From assembly GCA_963803155.1 (NCBI GenBank), contig CAWDMN010000078.1, positions 92,859 to 156,858 on the forward strand: 64,000 bases of DNA, given 5' to 3'. A program made the position numbers and the translations under genes. Shown here piece by piece: positions 42,661 to 53,100 of the stretch. Each line of letters begins with the position of its first letter. Positions within the stretch are counted from its first letter, which is position 1. The notes beneath the pieces were generated by a model. It searched no databases and was not told the DNA's origin. It saw only the letters and a program-made list of their open reading frames with translations. The stretch is from CAWDMN01 sp963803155 (GTDB taxonomy: Bacteria; Acidobacteriota; Terriglobia; Versatilivoradales; Versatilivoraceae).

Positions 42661-43998
42661 ATGGAGCGGATTCACAAGGGATACCTGTATTTGCTGGCGA
42701 GCATTGCCGCGCTGGGCGGATTTCTTTTCGGCTTTGACATTGCCATTATTACGGGCGCAATGCCTTTCTTCGAGAAGCATTTCAACTTGACTCCTCTCGA
42801 ATTGGGGGCGGTAAACAGTTCCTTACTTTTTGGCTGCATCCTCGGATCGGCCGTGGCTGGCTGGGCGACCGACCTGTGGGGCCGGAAAAAATTGATGATC
42901 CTCGTTTCCTTCCTCTTTGCCGGGACCTCTCTTGCCTGTGGGATTGCGCCAACCGCGGTAATTTTGGCCAGCGCGCGATTTGTGGGCGGTTTGGCCGTAG
43001 GCGCCATTTCGATGCTGTCCCCCATGTACATTGCCGAGATCGCGCCCGCCCGCGTGAGGGGCCGCCTAACCTCGATGTATCAACTCTCCATCACGATTGG
43101 AATCGTCATTTCGTACTTCATCAATTACCTGCTCCGCGATATTCCCTATAATTGGCGCTGGATGTTCGTTACGGGAGTTCTTCCCTCGATCCTTTTTCTG
43201 ATCTTCCTTTTGTTTGTTCCGGAAACACCGCGTTTTCTTTTTAAGATCGGCAAAGAGGCTGCTGCCTTTCAAGTTCTCAAGGACATTGGCGGGGAAGAGT
43301 TGGCGCAACGTGAATTAGAGGAGATCCGCGGGAGCTTTGTGGAAGCGCGCAATGGGTGGGCAGAGCTGAATCGCCCCGGCATCCGGCGCGCCCTGTTGGT
43401 CGGTTTTGTTTTGGCCGTGCTCGTCCAGATTTCAGGCATTAATGCCATTATCGATTATGCCCCGCGCATTCTGCAAACCGCCGGTTGGAAAATCGATGCG
43501 GCCCTCTTTAGCACGTTTGGTTTGGGGATAGTCAACGTTGTTTTTACGTTGGTGTCGGTTTACACTGTCGACCATAGCGGCAGGAAACCACTCTACCTCA
43601 TTGGTTCGATCGGCATGACCATTGCTTTGTCCCTTCTGACCATTCTCAGCGGGGCCAATGCCTTCACCGGCGTGTTTGTCCTCTGTCTCTGCATTGTCTA
43701 TTTGATATTCTTTTCTTCCTGCATCGGTCCAGTCTTTTGGACCCTGATGTCCGAGTTGTTTCCCAACCGGATCCGCGGTCTGGCCATGTCCATTCCAGTC
43801 TTCACACAATGGTTTTTCAATGCTATCGTGGTGCTGCTTTTCCCCTGGATGTTCCACCACGCTCAAACTCTCTCGTGGGGTCTGCTGGCTCTCATGGCTC
43901 TTGCCCAGGTCCTATTCACCTGGTTCTTCGTTCCGGAGACCAAAGGCAAGTCTCTCGAGCAAATCGAACATTTTTGGCACCAGCAGGACAAAGCATAA
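42661..43998 (+). CDS. MFS sugar:H+ symporter (sugar porter family)
   Basis: A 445-residue transporter with 12 hydrophobic segments and sugar-porter signatures: 'GGFLFGFDIAIITGA', 'GWATDLWGRKKLM', 'MYIAEIAPARVRGRL', 'DHSGRKPLYLIG', 'SELFPNRIRGLAMSIP', 'FVPETKGKSLEQIE'. It resembles XylE/GLUT-type porters. The substrate cannot be read from sequence; the surrounding galactosidase and agarase-like genes suggest a hexose or pentose freed outside. GGAG lies 7 bases before ATG. Confidence 0.95.
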   Translation: MERIHKGYLYLLASIAALGGFLFGFDIAIITGAMPFFEKHFNLTPLELGAVNSSLLFGCILGSAVAGWATDLWGRKKLMILVSFLFAGTSLACGIAPTAVILASARFVGGLAVGAISMLSPMYIAEIAPARVRGRLTSMYQLSITIGIVISYFINYLLRDIPYNWRWMFVTGVLPSILFLIFLLFVPETPRFLFKIGKEAAAFQVLKDIGGEELAQRELEEIRGSFVEARNGWAELNRPGIRRALLVGFVLAVLVQISGINAIIDYAPRILQTAGWKIDAALFSTFGLGIVNVVFTLVSVYTVDHSGRKPLYLIGSIGMTIALSLLTILSGANAFTGVFVLCLCIVYLIFFSSCIGPVFWTLMSELFPNRIRGLAMSIPVFTQWFFNAIVVLLFPWMFHHAQTLSWGLLALMALAQVLFTWFFVPETKGKSLEQIEHFWHQQDKA

Positions 43999-44103
43999 GA
44001 TGCATTCGATGGTGGGAGAATGCGAGTATGAAGGAGTGTGCGTACAGGCCCGGTTTTTCTTTTAAAAGCAAGCATGTTTTGTGAATGCTCAGTAATCCTT
44101 CGC

Positions 44104-44203
44104 ATGGTAGCCACGCTGAGTGTATTTTACGAGGCGTGGAGCTTGGCTGATTTGCCAAAAGCCCACGGCTCGCGGGAAGACGCTCACCGTGGTTACCACT
44201 TTA
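44104..44203 (+). repeat. R6 inverted-repeat element abutting a stop codon
   Basis: ATGGTAGCCACGCTGAG at the left; TCACCGTGGTTACCACT at the right, with GGTAGCCACG / CGTGGTTACC as inverted ends. It shares TTTTNCGAGGCGTGGAG and AAAGCCCACGG with 31449-31552. It ends just before the stop codon (44204-44206) of the UroD-like gene. Confidence 0.8.
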
Positions 44204-45361
44204 CTAGTAGAGGCAATCTCGTGCCTCTTGGGCAAAGGCCTCTATCAAAGGCAGGTCCGCCTCGAAGAAGTGGTCGGAGGGGCTGAGAATGTAGCCGCCG
44301 CCTGAACCTGCGGCTTCGAAGCAGCGGCGCACTTCTGCTCGTGTTTGTGCCGGCGTGCAACTGGTGAAGAAATGGAACTGATCGAAGCCGCCGATCAGAC
44401 AAACCTTGTCGCCGATGCGGCGCTTAGCTTCAGCCAGATCGACGTCTCCCCCCATGGCAGGTGGAGTAAAGGTTTCCATGGCATCCGGCCGCATGGAGGC
44501 GATCCGCTCCAGCAGCGGCATCATGCCGCCGCAGGTGTGGTAGGCGATTCGCTGGCCGGCTTCGTGCGCTGCGGCGATGATCTCAGAGTCATAGGGCGCC
44601 ACGAATTCCTCAAAGAGGCGCGGTGAGATCACCGTCGAAGAGGCATCGCCACCGCCCAATTCAATCACATCATACGCTGCCCCCTGAAGCGACCGGGTGT
44701 AAACCAACTTGCGCCGTTGAAGGATCTTCAACAGGCTGTGGACCCAGGCAGGATCATCGTAGCTTTCCATGATCAACCGCTCGATCCCCACCAAACAAGC
44801 GGCATCCTGCCAGGTGCCCGGCTGTCCAAAGACATCGAAAGTGCAAATGTGCCCGCGGATCAGGCCCCGCTCGCCAAATTCTTCCGCCTCACGGTTGACG
44901 GCATTTATCTCGCATTTCGGAGCCGTGGCATATTCGCCAATCAAATCAATGTCCGTTTTTTTTTCGATCAGGTGCTTCGCAACCCAAGAGGTATGTTCAT
45001 TGGATTGCAGAACCATGGAGAGTTCACCCTTTGACGTGACAAAACGGTAGCGTGTCGCCGGCCATTCCTGGCCGTTCAACTCTTCGGCAAATACCCGCCA
45101 CTGGTCACTCGCTACACGGTGTGCTTCCAGAAATCCAGGAGTGCCCTGCAGAGGATCATAGTATTCGCCTGACATGGGATCGGGGCGATGGGCCACTACC
45201 CAGTGGATTGCATCCAGTTTGAATCGATCGAAGAACGCCTGGCTGGAGGCATTCCCCAGGTAATGGCGCCGGAAAGAATCCATGAGGTGATGGGTAGTAA
45301 CGGGTAAACGATCCGATTTTCCTCTCTCGAGAGCACGAAGCATGCGTTGCCTGGAAGTCAT
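44204..45361 (-). CDS. Uroporphyrinogen decarboxylase-family protein (MtaA/CmuA-like)
   Basis: A 385-residue protein of the UROD superfamily. The HxC zinc motif occurs in 'IAYHTCGGMMPLLE', as in cobamide-dependent methyltransferases such as MtaA, rather than in heme-pathway HemE. Other family blocks are 'GRGHICTFDVFGQPG'-like 'IRGHICTFDVFGQPG', 'ELGGGDASSTVISPRLFEEF' and 'VCLIGGFDQ'. No corrinoid protein gene is adjacent. Function is probably methyl transfer on an unknown substrate. AAGGA precedes ATG 45361. The upstream kinase gene ends 29 bases before this start on the same strand, so the two may be co-transcribed. Confidence 0.87.
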   Translation of the reverse strand: MTSRQRMLRALERGKSDRLPVTTHHLMDSFRRHYLGNASSQAFFDRFKLDAIHWVVAHRPDPMSGEYYDPLQGTPGFLEAHRVASDQWRVFAEELNGQEWPATRYRFVTSKGELSMVLQSNEHTSWVAKHLIEKKTDIDLIGEYATAPKCEINAVNREAEEFGERGLIRGHICTFDVFGQPGTWQDAACLVGIERLIMESYDDPAWVHSLLKILQRRKLVYTRSLQGAAYDVIELGGGDASSTVISPRLFEEFVAPYDSEIIAAAHEAGQRIAYHTCGGMMPLLERIASMRPDAMETFTPPAMGGDVDLAEAKRRIGDKVCLIGGFDQFHFFTSCTPAQTRAEVRRCFEAAGSGGGYILSPSDHFFEADLPLIEAFAQEARDCLY

Positions 45362-45390
45362 CGTCGGAAATCCTTCGTTCTAGGAACTCT

Positions 45391-48270
45391 TTACCGGAAA
45401 TTTTCAACGAGCATGAGATCGCGAAGAGAACGATCGATTTGGGTGAAAAGGAAGGCTCGTTCGTTGGAAGAGACGGAGAAGCCAAAGGATGCCCCTTTGT
45501 CGGGAAGCTGCACAAGGCGGTGGATCTGACGATCGGAAAAGCTCAAAAAACTAATGTTGCGTTCGGTTTTTTCCCAAGGCATAAAAAAAATCCCCTGATT
45601 GGCCACCGCAAAATTATTCGTCTCGATGGAATCCAGCACCAGGCTTTCGTCTCCCCCCGAAGCGGGCACCTTCCAGAGTTGCTTGATCCATTCCCGGCCT
45701 TTCAAAAAATAAACATACGCTCCATCCGCGGAAATGGCGGGGAATGATCCGCCATTGCGGGTGATTTGGACCGGTTCCCCTCCATAGGCGGACATCCGCC
45801 AAACCTGGAACTGCCCAGTGCCGTCCGATCCGAAATAAATCCAGTTGCCATCCTTTGACCAATAAGGAGCCTCCTCGTTGCAAGGGGTATGAGTCAGCTG
45901 AATCGGTGTACCCCCTTGAGCTCCAATCATGAAGAGTTCCGTTTGGCCCTCTTTAGCCGCGTGGAAGGTGATCCGCCGGCTATCCGGGGACCAGGAGGGC
46001 AAATCCGGCACCGGGCCTCCCAAGGAGGTCAGCTGCACACAATTCTGTCCATCGGCATCGCTAATCCAGAGTTCCGTTGTCCCAGAACGATCGGAAATAA
46101 AGGCAATTCGCCGATCGTCAGGTGAAAATCTCGGCACATTTTCACCCCGCTTGGAAGCAATCAATTCCCGAGGCGGAGAGACAGGATTATTCCCGAGTGG
46201 GCTATCATATCGCCAGATGTTGATATCCAAAACAATGCGCCGAAAAAGCAGGCGATGGCCCACTCGGGAAACCACGGGGGCGTAAGCGTCCTCCGCCAAA
46301 AAGGGAAGTCTCTCGGGGCGTTGCGGATCCGCGATCTTGAGTCTCCAGAGCCGGGCGAAGTGCCATGCTCCGACGCCGAACAAAACTCCCTTTCCGTCCG
46401 GAAGCCAGGTAGGGCACATCGTCAGCTGGTTCTCGCGGGTCAGTTGCCGCTCCTCACCGTCCGGCAGGAAGTCACTGTTCAATCGCAACAGGAAAAGCTC
46501 GGTGATGGAAGGGGCGATCCAGCGGACGAAGACGAGATTCCGGCCATCCGGCGATACGGCGGGCGAGTAGTCTCCTCTGCCTCGAGGCGAGGTGAGTCTC
46601 TTTTTTTCTCCCGTACCGAGGGAGATTAAGAATAATCCTCGCGGACTGTCGGGGGGATCTTGATCGGGCAAGATTAGGAATTTATTGTCCGGGGTCCAGG
46701 CCAATTGAACATCGAAGAAGCTGAACAATCCTTGGATTTCCACCAGTTGACGCTCTGAGCCTCCCAAAGGCGGCATCAGCATGACCGCATGATGCCCCTT
46801 GCCGAGCGATCGCAAAAAAGCGATAGACCTTCCGTCGGGAGACCAGGAGGGGCTCCGATCGGGACGGGGATCGCGGGTCAAGCGCAGGGGCGGCCCTCCG
46901 CCAATCTGTTTGATATAAATGTCGTACTGCCCCTGATTTCCACCTTGCCACGAGTATGCGACTTGGCTTCCGTCTGGAGAGAAGCTGGCTTCGGCTTCAT
47001 CTCCTTCATTGCCGGTAAAAGGGACAGCTACCAAAGGTATGGGTGAATCCCTCCGATGAAGTGTAGACCAAACCCACCAGGCCGCTCCCAGCATGATGGC
47101 CAAGATTCCCATAACCAAGGCAAACCTTTCAAGCCGGTAACGAGGCTTAGACTGAGGCAAAGCGCTAACCTTGACGTGGGTTTCAGTGTCGCGTTTGAGA
47201 TTTCTCAAATCGACAAGCAGGTCTTTGGCCGATTGATACCGATCATCCTTGTCTTTTTCCAGACACTTTCGGATGATCCGATCCAACTCTGGTGGAACCT
47301 TGTGGTCACTCTTGAGGATGGATAGGGGTTCAGCGTGGAGGATCTGATCCATCGTTTCCGTGGGACTATTTCCTTTAAAGGGCAGCTTACCCGTTGCCAT
47401 TTGGTAGAGGGTTATTCCCAGAGAGAAAAGGTCGGTTCGATGATCAATCTCCTGTCCCAACAACTGCTCGGGGCTCATATATTCTACTGTCCCCATGACC
47501 AATCCCGGAGTAGTTCGCGATTCCCCTGGATTGCTCAGACCTTCTTTCTGGCCCTTGCCGGGAATCTTTTTGGCAAGACCAAAATCCAGGATTTTCAAGT
47601 GGCCCTTCTTCGTTACCATCAGGTTGCCGGGTTTCACATCGCGATGAATGATCCCCTTATTGTGAGCTTCCTCCAGCGCATCGGCGGCTTGAACGGCAAG
47701 GTGAACCAGTTCCTTGAAAGGAAGAGGGGCTTTTTGAACCAGAAGCCCCAAATTCTGTCCCTCCACATGTTCCATTGCCATGAAATGGAGGCCTTCCAGT
47801 TCTCCAATTTCATGAATGACCGCAATGTTGGGATGATTTAATGCGGAAGCTGCCTTGGCTTCCCGCTCGAATCTGCGCAGACGGCTAAGGTCTTCGGTCA
47901 GATGCTGGGGCAGAATTTTGAGGGCCACGGTTCGGTCCAGCCGGGTGTCCCGGGCCAGGAATACCTCACCCATCCCCCCCGCTCCCAGAAAAGCCAAAAT
48001 CTGATAGGCTCCCAATTGCCGGCCTACCCAATGGGAATTCTGCGTTTGGGCGAAGGTCTGCGCAGCCGATACCATGGCGGATTCTTCCAGAAAGTCGTCC
48101 GCCTTTTCATGGTAGGCCAACAAAGCTTTCACTTCATGGAGGAGTTCCACATTCCCGGCACAAGCATTTTTCAGAAAGTCAGCACGCTCAGCCGCCGATT
48201 TATCGAGAGCTTGCTGGCAAATTTCTTCCAATTGCGTCCAGTTTTGCAATCGTATGCGAGGAGGATCCAT
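45391..48270 (-). CDS. Ser/Thr protein kinase with TolB/PD40 propeller
   Basis: A 959-residue membrane kinase. The cytoplasmic kinase domain spans about 87-370: 'LGAGGMGEVFLARD' (P-loop), 'VALKIL' (Lys), 'IIHRDVKPGNLMV' (catalytic loop), 'LDFGLAKK' (DFG). One TM segment lies at about 390-410 ('FALVMGILAIMLGAAWWVW'). The C-terminal 540 residues form a PD40/TolB-like propeller, probably extracytoplasmic ('FSPDGSQVAYSWQGG', 'WSPDGRSIAFL', 'FSPDDRRIAFISDRSG'). Residues 1-85 match the small N-terminal helical domain found with ECF-associated kinases. It lies 133 bases downstream of the ECF sigma gene on the same strand, the usual acidobacterial sigma-kinase pair. Confidence 0.95.
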   Translation of the reverse strand: MDPPRIRLQNWTQLEEICQQALDKSAAERADFLKNACAGNVELLHEVKALLAYHEKADDFLEESAMVSAAQTFAQTQNSHWVGRQLGAYQILAFLGAGGMGEVFLARDTRLDRTVALKILPQHLTEDLSRLRRFEREAKAASALNHPNIAVIHEIGELEGLHFMAMEHVEGQNLGLLVQKAPLPFKELVHLAVQAADALEEAHNKGIIHRDVKPGNLMVTKKGHLKILDFGLAKKIPGKGQKEGLSNPGESRTTPGLVMGTVEYMSPEQLLGQEIDHRTDLFSLGITLYQMATGKLPFKGNSPTETMDQILHAEPLSILKSDHKVPPELDRIIRKCLEKDKDDRYQSAKDLLVDLRNLKRDTETHVKVSALPQSKPRYRLERFALVMGILAIMLGAAWWVWSTLHRRDSPIPLVAVPFTGNEGDEAEASFSPDGSQVAYSWQGGNQGQYDIYIKQIGGGPPLRLTRDPRPDRSPSWSPDGRSIAFLRSLGKGHHAVMLMPPLGGSERQLVEIQGLFSFFDVQLAWTPDNKFLILPDQDPPDSPRGLFLISLGTGEKKRLTSPRGRGDYSPAVSPDGRNLVFVRWIAPSITELFLLRLNSDFLPDGEERQLTRENQLTMCPTWLPDGKGVLFGVGAWHFARLWRLKIADPQRPERLPFLAEDAYAPVVSRVGHRLLFRRIVLDINIWRYDSPLGNNPVSPPRELIASKRGENVPRFSPDDRRIAFISDRSGTTELWISDADGQNCVQLTSLGGPVPDLPSWSPDSRRITFHAAKEGQTELFMIGAQGGTPIQLTHTPCNEEAPYWSKDGNWIYFGSDGTGQFQVWRMSAYGGEPVQITRNGGSFPAISADGAYVYFLKGREWIKQLWKVPASGGDESLVLDSIETNNFAVANQGIFFMPWEKTERNISFLSFSDRQIHRLVQLPDKGASFGFSVSSNERAFLFTQIDRSLRDLMLVENFR

Positions 48271-48403
48271 CGAATCTTAATGCTCCACAAAGCAAAGTCG
48301 CTGCATTAATTATTTATAGAGGAAAGGTCCCGATGAAGTATGAGGGAATACTTCATTCCCGGTTTAGAAAGAAAAAATCGCGCTCAGGTTGCCTGGCAAT
48401 CGG

Positions 48404-48985
48404 TTAAGAGTGTTTTCCCCCTTCGCTGATTTCGCGGAGCAACCAAGCTTTGGCCAAGCGCCAGTCTCGTTTTACGGTATCGCTGGAGACTTTCAATACC
48501 TCCGCCGTTTCTTCTACGCTGAGTCCGCCAAAATAACGCAATTCCACAACTTTGGCTTTCCGCGGGTCTACTTCAGCCAAAACTTTTAATGCGTCATCGA
48601 TCGCCACTAAATTGGACTCTTGCTCAGTAGTCAAAACCAGCGCTTCATCCAGAGAAACTTGCGGAACATTCCCTCCGCGTTTCTGGCTGTGAGCTGCCCG
48701 CGCAAAATCGACCAGAATCTGGCGCATCAATTGCGCGGATATGGCAAAAAAATGTGCGCGGTTTTGCCAGTCGGATGGCTGAGACCCGGCCATCCGTAAA
48801 TAGGCTTCGTCGACGAGTGCCGTGGTTTGGAGGATATGCCCGGGATTCTCCCGCCCCATGTAGCGGTGGGCCAGCCGGCGCAACTCCTCGTAAACCAGAG
48901 GGATCAGTTTGTCGAGCGCGCTTTGTTCACCGCGGCGCCAGCATTGAAGCAGCACGGTGACCTCTTGCGGCAATAAACTCTCCAT
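48404..48985 (-). CDS. ECF sigma factor (acidobacterial-type ECF, kinase-linked)
   Basis: A 193-residue sigma factor. Region 2 is at about 20-90 ('LIPLVYEELRRLAHRYM', 'LQTTALVDEAYLRM', 'FFAISAQLMRQILVDFARA'). Region 4 is at about 130-185 ('VDPRKAKVVELRYFGGLSVE', 'ETAEVLKVSSDTVKRDWRLA'). ATG 48985 with the GGGAGGAGGA leader is preferred to the longer frame starting at 49015. No anti-sigma factor is adjacent; in this ECF group a partner Ser/Thr kinase downstream is typical and is present here. The regulon is unknown; the small exported protein and TonB receptor genes nearby are candidates. Confidence 0.93.
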   Translation of the reverse strand: MESLLPQEVTVLLQCWRRGEQSALDKLIPLVYEELRRLAHRYMGRENPGHILQTTALVDEAYLRMAGSQPSDWQNRAHFFAISAQLMRQILVDFARAAHSQKRGGNVPQVSLDEALVLTTEQESNLVAIDDALKVLAEVDPRKAKVVELRYFGGLSVEETAEVLKVSSDTVKRDWRLAKAWLLREISEGGKHS

Positions 48986-49517
48986 TCCTCCTCCCTGCCA
49001 GGAGACAGCCGTCACTCCTGCTTGGCTTAAGAAACTCCGGGAGGCTGAATTCCGCGAAGACTCGCCTATCTGAGCCGGTGTCCAGGCAATGGAGCGGATT
49101 GCGGAAACTTTTCATCAGTGGATGTGTCTTGAGGAGCCGCCGCCGCGGGCGAGTTCTGCTGCTGGATTCAACCTTTGCCAAAATTGTATTACAGCACAAA
49201 TTGCGGGCATTTTCGATCTGAATAATAACTAAACGAATGTTTCTAAATTTGCAGCTACTCAGGTAGACAGAATTCAGGAGTCAGAATCCAAAATGTCCCG
49301 CGAATAGGCCCCTAAAAGATTGCACCAAATACTTGTAACCCTTTTGCCACGCCAGAAAGTCATCAAATCTCGATGCTGGCGCGTTCATTCTGACTCCTGA
49401 ATTCTGACTACTGGCTACTACCTGAGTAATTACCTAATTTTTTTTTATTTGTGTTTCACCTTTTTTTTTCGCCTTTCCGCTTTAACGAGTGAAGGAAATT
49501 AAAAAAAGGAGCTGATT
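48986..49517. other. Divergent promoter region with an inverted-repeat element
   Basis: About 530 bases between the ECF gene and the small exported protein. It holds the R8 element (49258-49426). Poly-T and poly-A tracts lie at about 49438-49470 and 49500-49507, just before AAGGAG and ATG 49518. No gene is supported. Confidence 0.45.
49258..49426. repeat. R8 inverted-repeat element, about 169 bp
   Basis: Arms CAGAATTCAGGAGTCAGAAT (49268-49287) and its exact complement (49387-49406), with outer CTCAGGTAG / CTACCTGAG arms. The right side has 8 extra bases between the inner and outer arms. The interior shows no ORF. It looks like a MITE. Confidence 0.75.
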
Positions 49518-49964
49518 ATGAAAAGCACATTCTTGAAGGTTCTTGGGATGGTCGCCGCAATAATCTTTTTGACCTCTATGGCTGGATTGGCGCAATCCCA
49601 GGTGAAAGCGAACATTCCGTTTGATTTTGTGGTGGGCAATCAAACCTTACCGGCTGGCGAGTATGAAATTGGCCCGGCCCAGAATCGGGATTCATTCATC
49701 ATCTGGGTGAAGAAATTGGATGGATCCGCCACTACCAACGCCATCTCATATGGCTGGAACAATCCCGCAAAATCATATAAGGCTTGTCTGGTTTTTAACA
49801 AGTATGCGGACAAATGCTTTTTGTCGCGGATCTGCACGGGGAACGACGGATTGGGCCGAAAACTATATGCCTCGAAAGCTGAAAGAGAGATGGCCTTCGC
49901 CGCCAAGAGCCACTCCGCAATGACTGACTCCGCAGTAAAGGTAATTACCGTAGCTGCGAAATAA
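49518..49964 (+). CDS. Small exported protein, unknown function
   Basis: A 148-residue protein with signal peptide 'MKSTFLKVLGMVAAIIFLTS' and a compact beta-rich body ('VKANIPFDFVVGNQTLPAGE', 'YEIGP', 'SYKACLVFNKYADKCFLSRI'). Two Cys in the middle could form a disulfide after export. This pattern is familiar as a conserved acidobacterial secreted protein, without known function. AAGGAG lies 7 bases before ATG, and a strong terminator follows 30 bases after the stop, so it is a single-gene transcript. It precedes the TonB receptor gene. Confidence 0.87.
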   Translation: MKSTFLKVLGMVAAIIFLTSMAGLAQSQVKANIPFDFVVGNQTLPAGEYEIGPAQNRDSFIIWVKKLDGSATTNAISYGWNNPAKSYKACLVFNKYADKCFLSRICTGNDGLGRKLYASKAEREMAFAAKSHSAMTDSAVKVITVAAK

Positions 49965-49995
49965 ATCGTGCTTCCCGCGAGGGGAGCTCAATCTG

Positions 49996-50030
49996 GACGC
50001 AGCCTCACCAGAGGGGGCTGCGTCTTTTTG
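49996..50030 (+). terminator. Rho-independent terminator
   Basis: Stem GACGCAGCC / GGCTGCGTC followed directly by TTTTT, 32 bases after the stop of the small exported protein gene. Confidence 0.9.
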
Positions 50031-50133
50031 TATTTCTATTGACTCGATCCAGCATCTACGTTGCGCACGGTCTCATAACTTCCAAGACTCAGGAAAAGTA
50101 ACATTCTAAATTACTCAATTAAGGAGGGTGGGA

Positions 50134-53100
50134 ATGAATGTATTGAAGAGAAAAAGAAGGTTGTGGTTTGAAGGATGTGTGGGGTTATTTCTAGCGGCCT
50201 TTATGCTCTCCATCAATGTCCCGCTTTGGGCGCAATCCGGCAACGGCAGCGTGCGGGGGACCATCCAGGATGCATCCAAGGCCGTAATTCCCGCGGTGGA
50301 AGTGCTTTTAACCAATTTGGCCACCAATGGAGCATTGAAAGCTCAGACCAATGAAGCCGGGATATTCACCTTCCCCAGCGTTCCTCCAGGCCAGTATCAA
50401 CTGGTGGCAGAAGTAGTGGGCATGGAGAAATACCAGGCCAATCTCACCGTACAAGTTTTACAAAACCTTTTTTTGGATGTGGTCCTAAAAGTCAAATCGG
50501 AAGGAACTTCGATTGATGTTTCCATAGATGCCACGCCCTTAGTGGTGGCTGATAATCCGAGCCTCGGCCATACCTTGGACCGCCAAAGAATTGAACAATT
50601 GCCCATCAATGGAAGAAGCATCATGAATCTTCTGACGACAACTCCCGGGTTGGATCCCAATGGCACTCGATCTTCCGGGATGATGGTCGGCACTTCAGAT
50701 TTTGTTCTTGATGGCGCTGCTCTGTCCGATCCTTTAGATGGAGCGGGAACGTTAGTGCGTCCTCCCAGTTTGGACACAATTCAGGAGTTCAACGTCAATG
50801 TGAACAGTTCCTCGGCCAAGTATACCCGCCCCACCACCGTGGTGATGTCTACCAAAGGCGGGGGCAATATTTTCCACGGGACCTTATTCGAGACCAATCG
50901 GAACAACGCTTACGGTGTGGCCCGAACCCGTGACAAGACAGTCGGAACCAAACCCACCTTTCTCAACCGGAATGAATATGGGGGAACGGCGGGAGGGCCG
51001 GTCTTCATCCCCAAGGTTTACAATGGCAAGGACAAAACGTTTTGGTTTTTTGCTTTTGAAGGATTGAAAGAACGCAATCCCAGGTTCGTCACCGGCAGGG
51101 TTCCTACCATGGCGATGCGCCAAGGTGATTTCCGTGAACTCAAAGACAGCCAGGGGCGGTTATACAAGATTTATGATCCCTTTACCACAGACCCTGTGAC
51201 GTGGAATCGCCAACAAGCCAGCTACAACGGCCAGCTCAACATGTTCGATCCCAGTCGAATCAGCCCATTGGCCCAATACATGTTCAGTGTAATTCCAGAA
51301 CCGACTTTTCCTGACCGCAATCCGCTGTTGGTGAACAATTTTGAAGGAGAGGGGCGGCAATTCCGGGATCAATGGACGACTACCCTCCGGATCGATCACC
51401 GAATTTCCGATCGGGACCAATTTTATGCTCGCTTTACTCAAGGGAATCAGACCGCGATGACGCATCCCGGATCCCCTGTCATTCCCATGTTGGATGAAGT
51501 AGCCAATTTCACGCGCAGGCCGAACAACAATAAGAGTCTGGCATTATCCTGGAATCGAACATTCTCCGCGACTTTCTTCAATGAAGTCGTGGCCAGCGGT
51601 TCACGCGAGAACAGTTTCGGGGTTTCGGGAGATCCCACCAAAGATTATCTCACTGAGTTGGGTTTGCCCAATCCTTTCGGCGTAACGGGATTCCCCACGG
51701 TTTTCAGCAGCATTGGGATGGGGTCGGCCAATTATTTCCAGGGCTACAACACAAAAGCCAAATGGTTTAATTATTTCATTGTGGACGACAATGCCACCAA
51801 GATCGTGGGCAAACATGAATTGCAGTTCGGCGCCCATCTCCGCTACGACCAATTGACCATTCTTCCCCAACAACGGCAGGCAGGAGGATCTTATTCCTTC
51901 AGCGATGCCTCCATTACCGGATTGTTCGATCCCAGCCAGGGCACAGCCGATCCTAAAGCGTCGACTCGAACGGGACATCCGATTGCCAATGCCTTCCTGG
52001 GATTGAATCGATACCTACTCTACATGCGAAAAGGCAGGTACTACCTTCGCGCCCACGAGAATGCCTTTTATCTGCAGGATAATTACAAACTCTCTTCGCG
52101 CTTAACTCTGAATTTGGGGGTCCGCTGGCAATTGACCCCGTTCCCCACCGAAAAATACAATGTCCGCAATGGGTTTGACTTAGCCTCTAAATCGATCGTG
52201 CTGGGGCAGCCCTTGGATCGGCTGTATCAAATGGGGGTGACTCTTCCTTCCATCATTGCCCGCCAGCAAGAATTGGGCGCCAAGTTCATCACTTATGATC
52301 AGGCGGGACTTCCGAAAAACATGGTGAAGAACAATTGGTTCGATGTTGGACCGCACCTTGGTTTTGCGTACCGGGCTTTGGATGGTGCGAAAAGCTTCAT
52401 CATTCGCGGCGGATACAGCATTGCCTATTATCCCGATCCGTATTTTGCCTGGAATGACGATAATTTGGGCAGTGCGCCTTTTAGCTGCCAATTTGAGAAC
52501 AATCTTTACTCCAACGCTGCATTTTCCCCGGATGGATTATCGCGGTATGGAATGCGTTCCGTCCCATCGTTGGTTGCGGGGCTTAACAGTCGAAATGCGA
52601 TCGATCTGAATAATGCCTCGAGCATCGCTCGCGGGTCCCTTTATTCCTCCTTTTTTGATCCGGATTATCCCACCTCGCGCGTCCACAATTTGAACTTTAC
52701 CTTAGAAAAAGAGGTGATGAAAGATACCTTGGCGCGGGCGTCGTTCGTAGCGAACCGGGGACTCAAACAATCTCAAATGTGGAACCTCAACGATCCCACT
52801 CCTCAGTTTGTCTATCAGATGACCACCCGAAATCCCATGCCCACTGGAGAATATTCCGATGTGGCCTTGCAGCCGCTCGACAATATCGTCTATGGCGGGA
52901 TCAACCAATTGCGCAAGACGGGCCATTCCAATTACAGTGGCATTCAGTTGGAGCTTGAAAAAAGATATTCGAAGGGTTTCGGCTACCAGCTCAGTTACGT
53001 GATTGGCAATTCCTATCGGGACAGCGTGGGAGGTTATGCCCCTGGCGGTGGTGGAGGTTATGAGGCGGCTGTGCTTGGTTCTAACCAGTTCATGCCGGGG

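Noticed and set aside
42661..43998. Large phase-shifted ORFs on the opposite strand of the MFS gene
   Set aside because: Shadows; the plus strand has full sugar-porter signatures.
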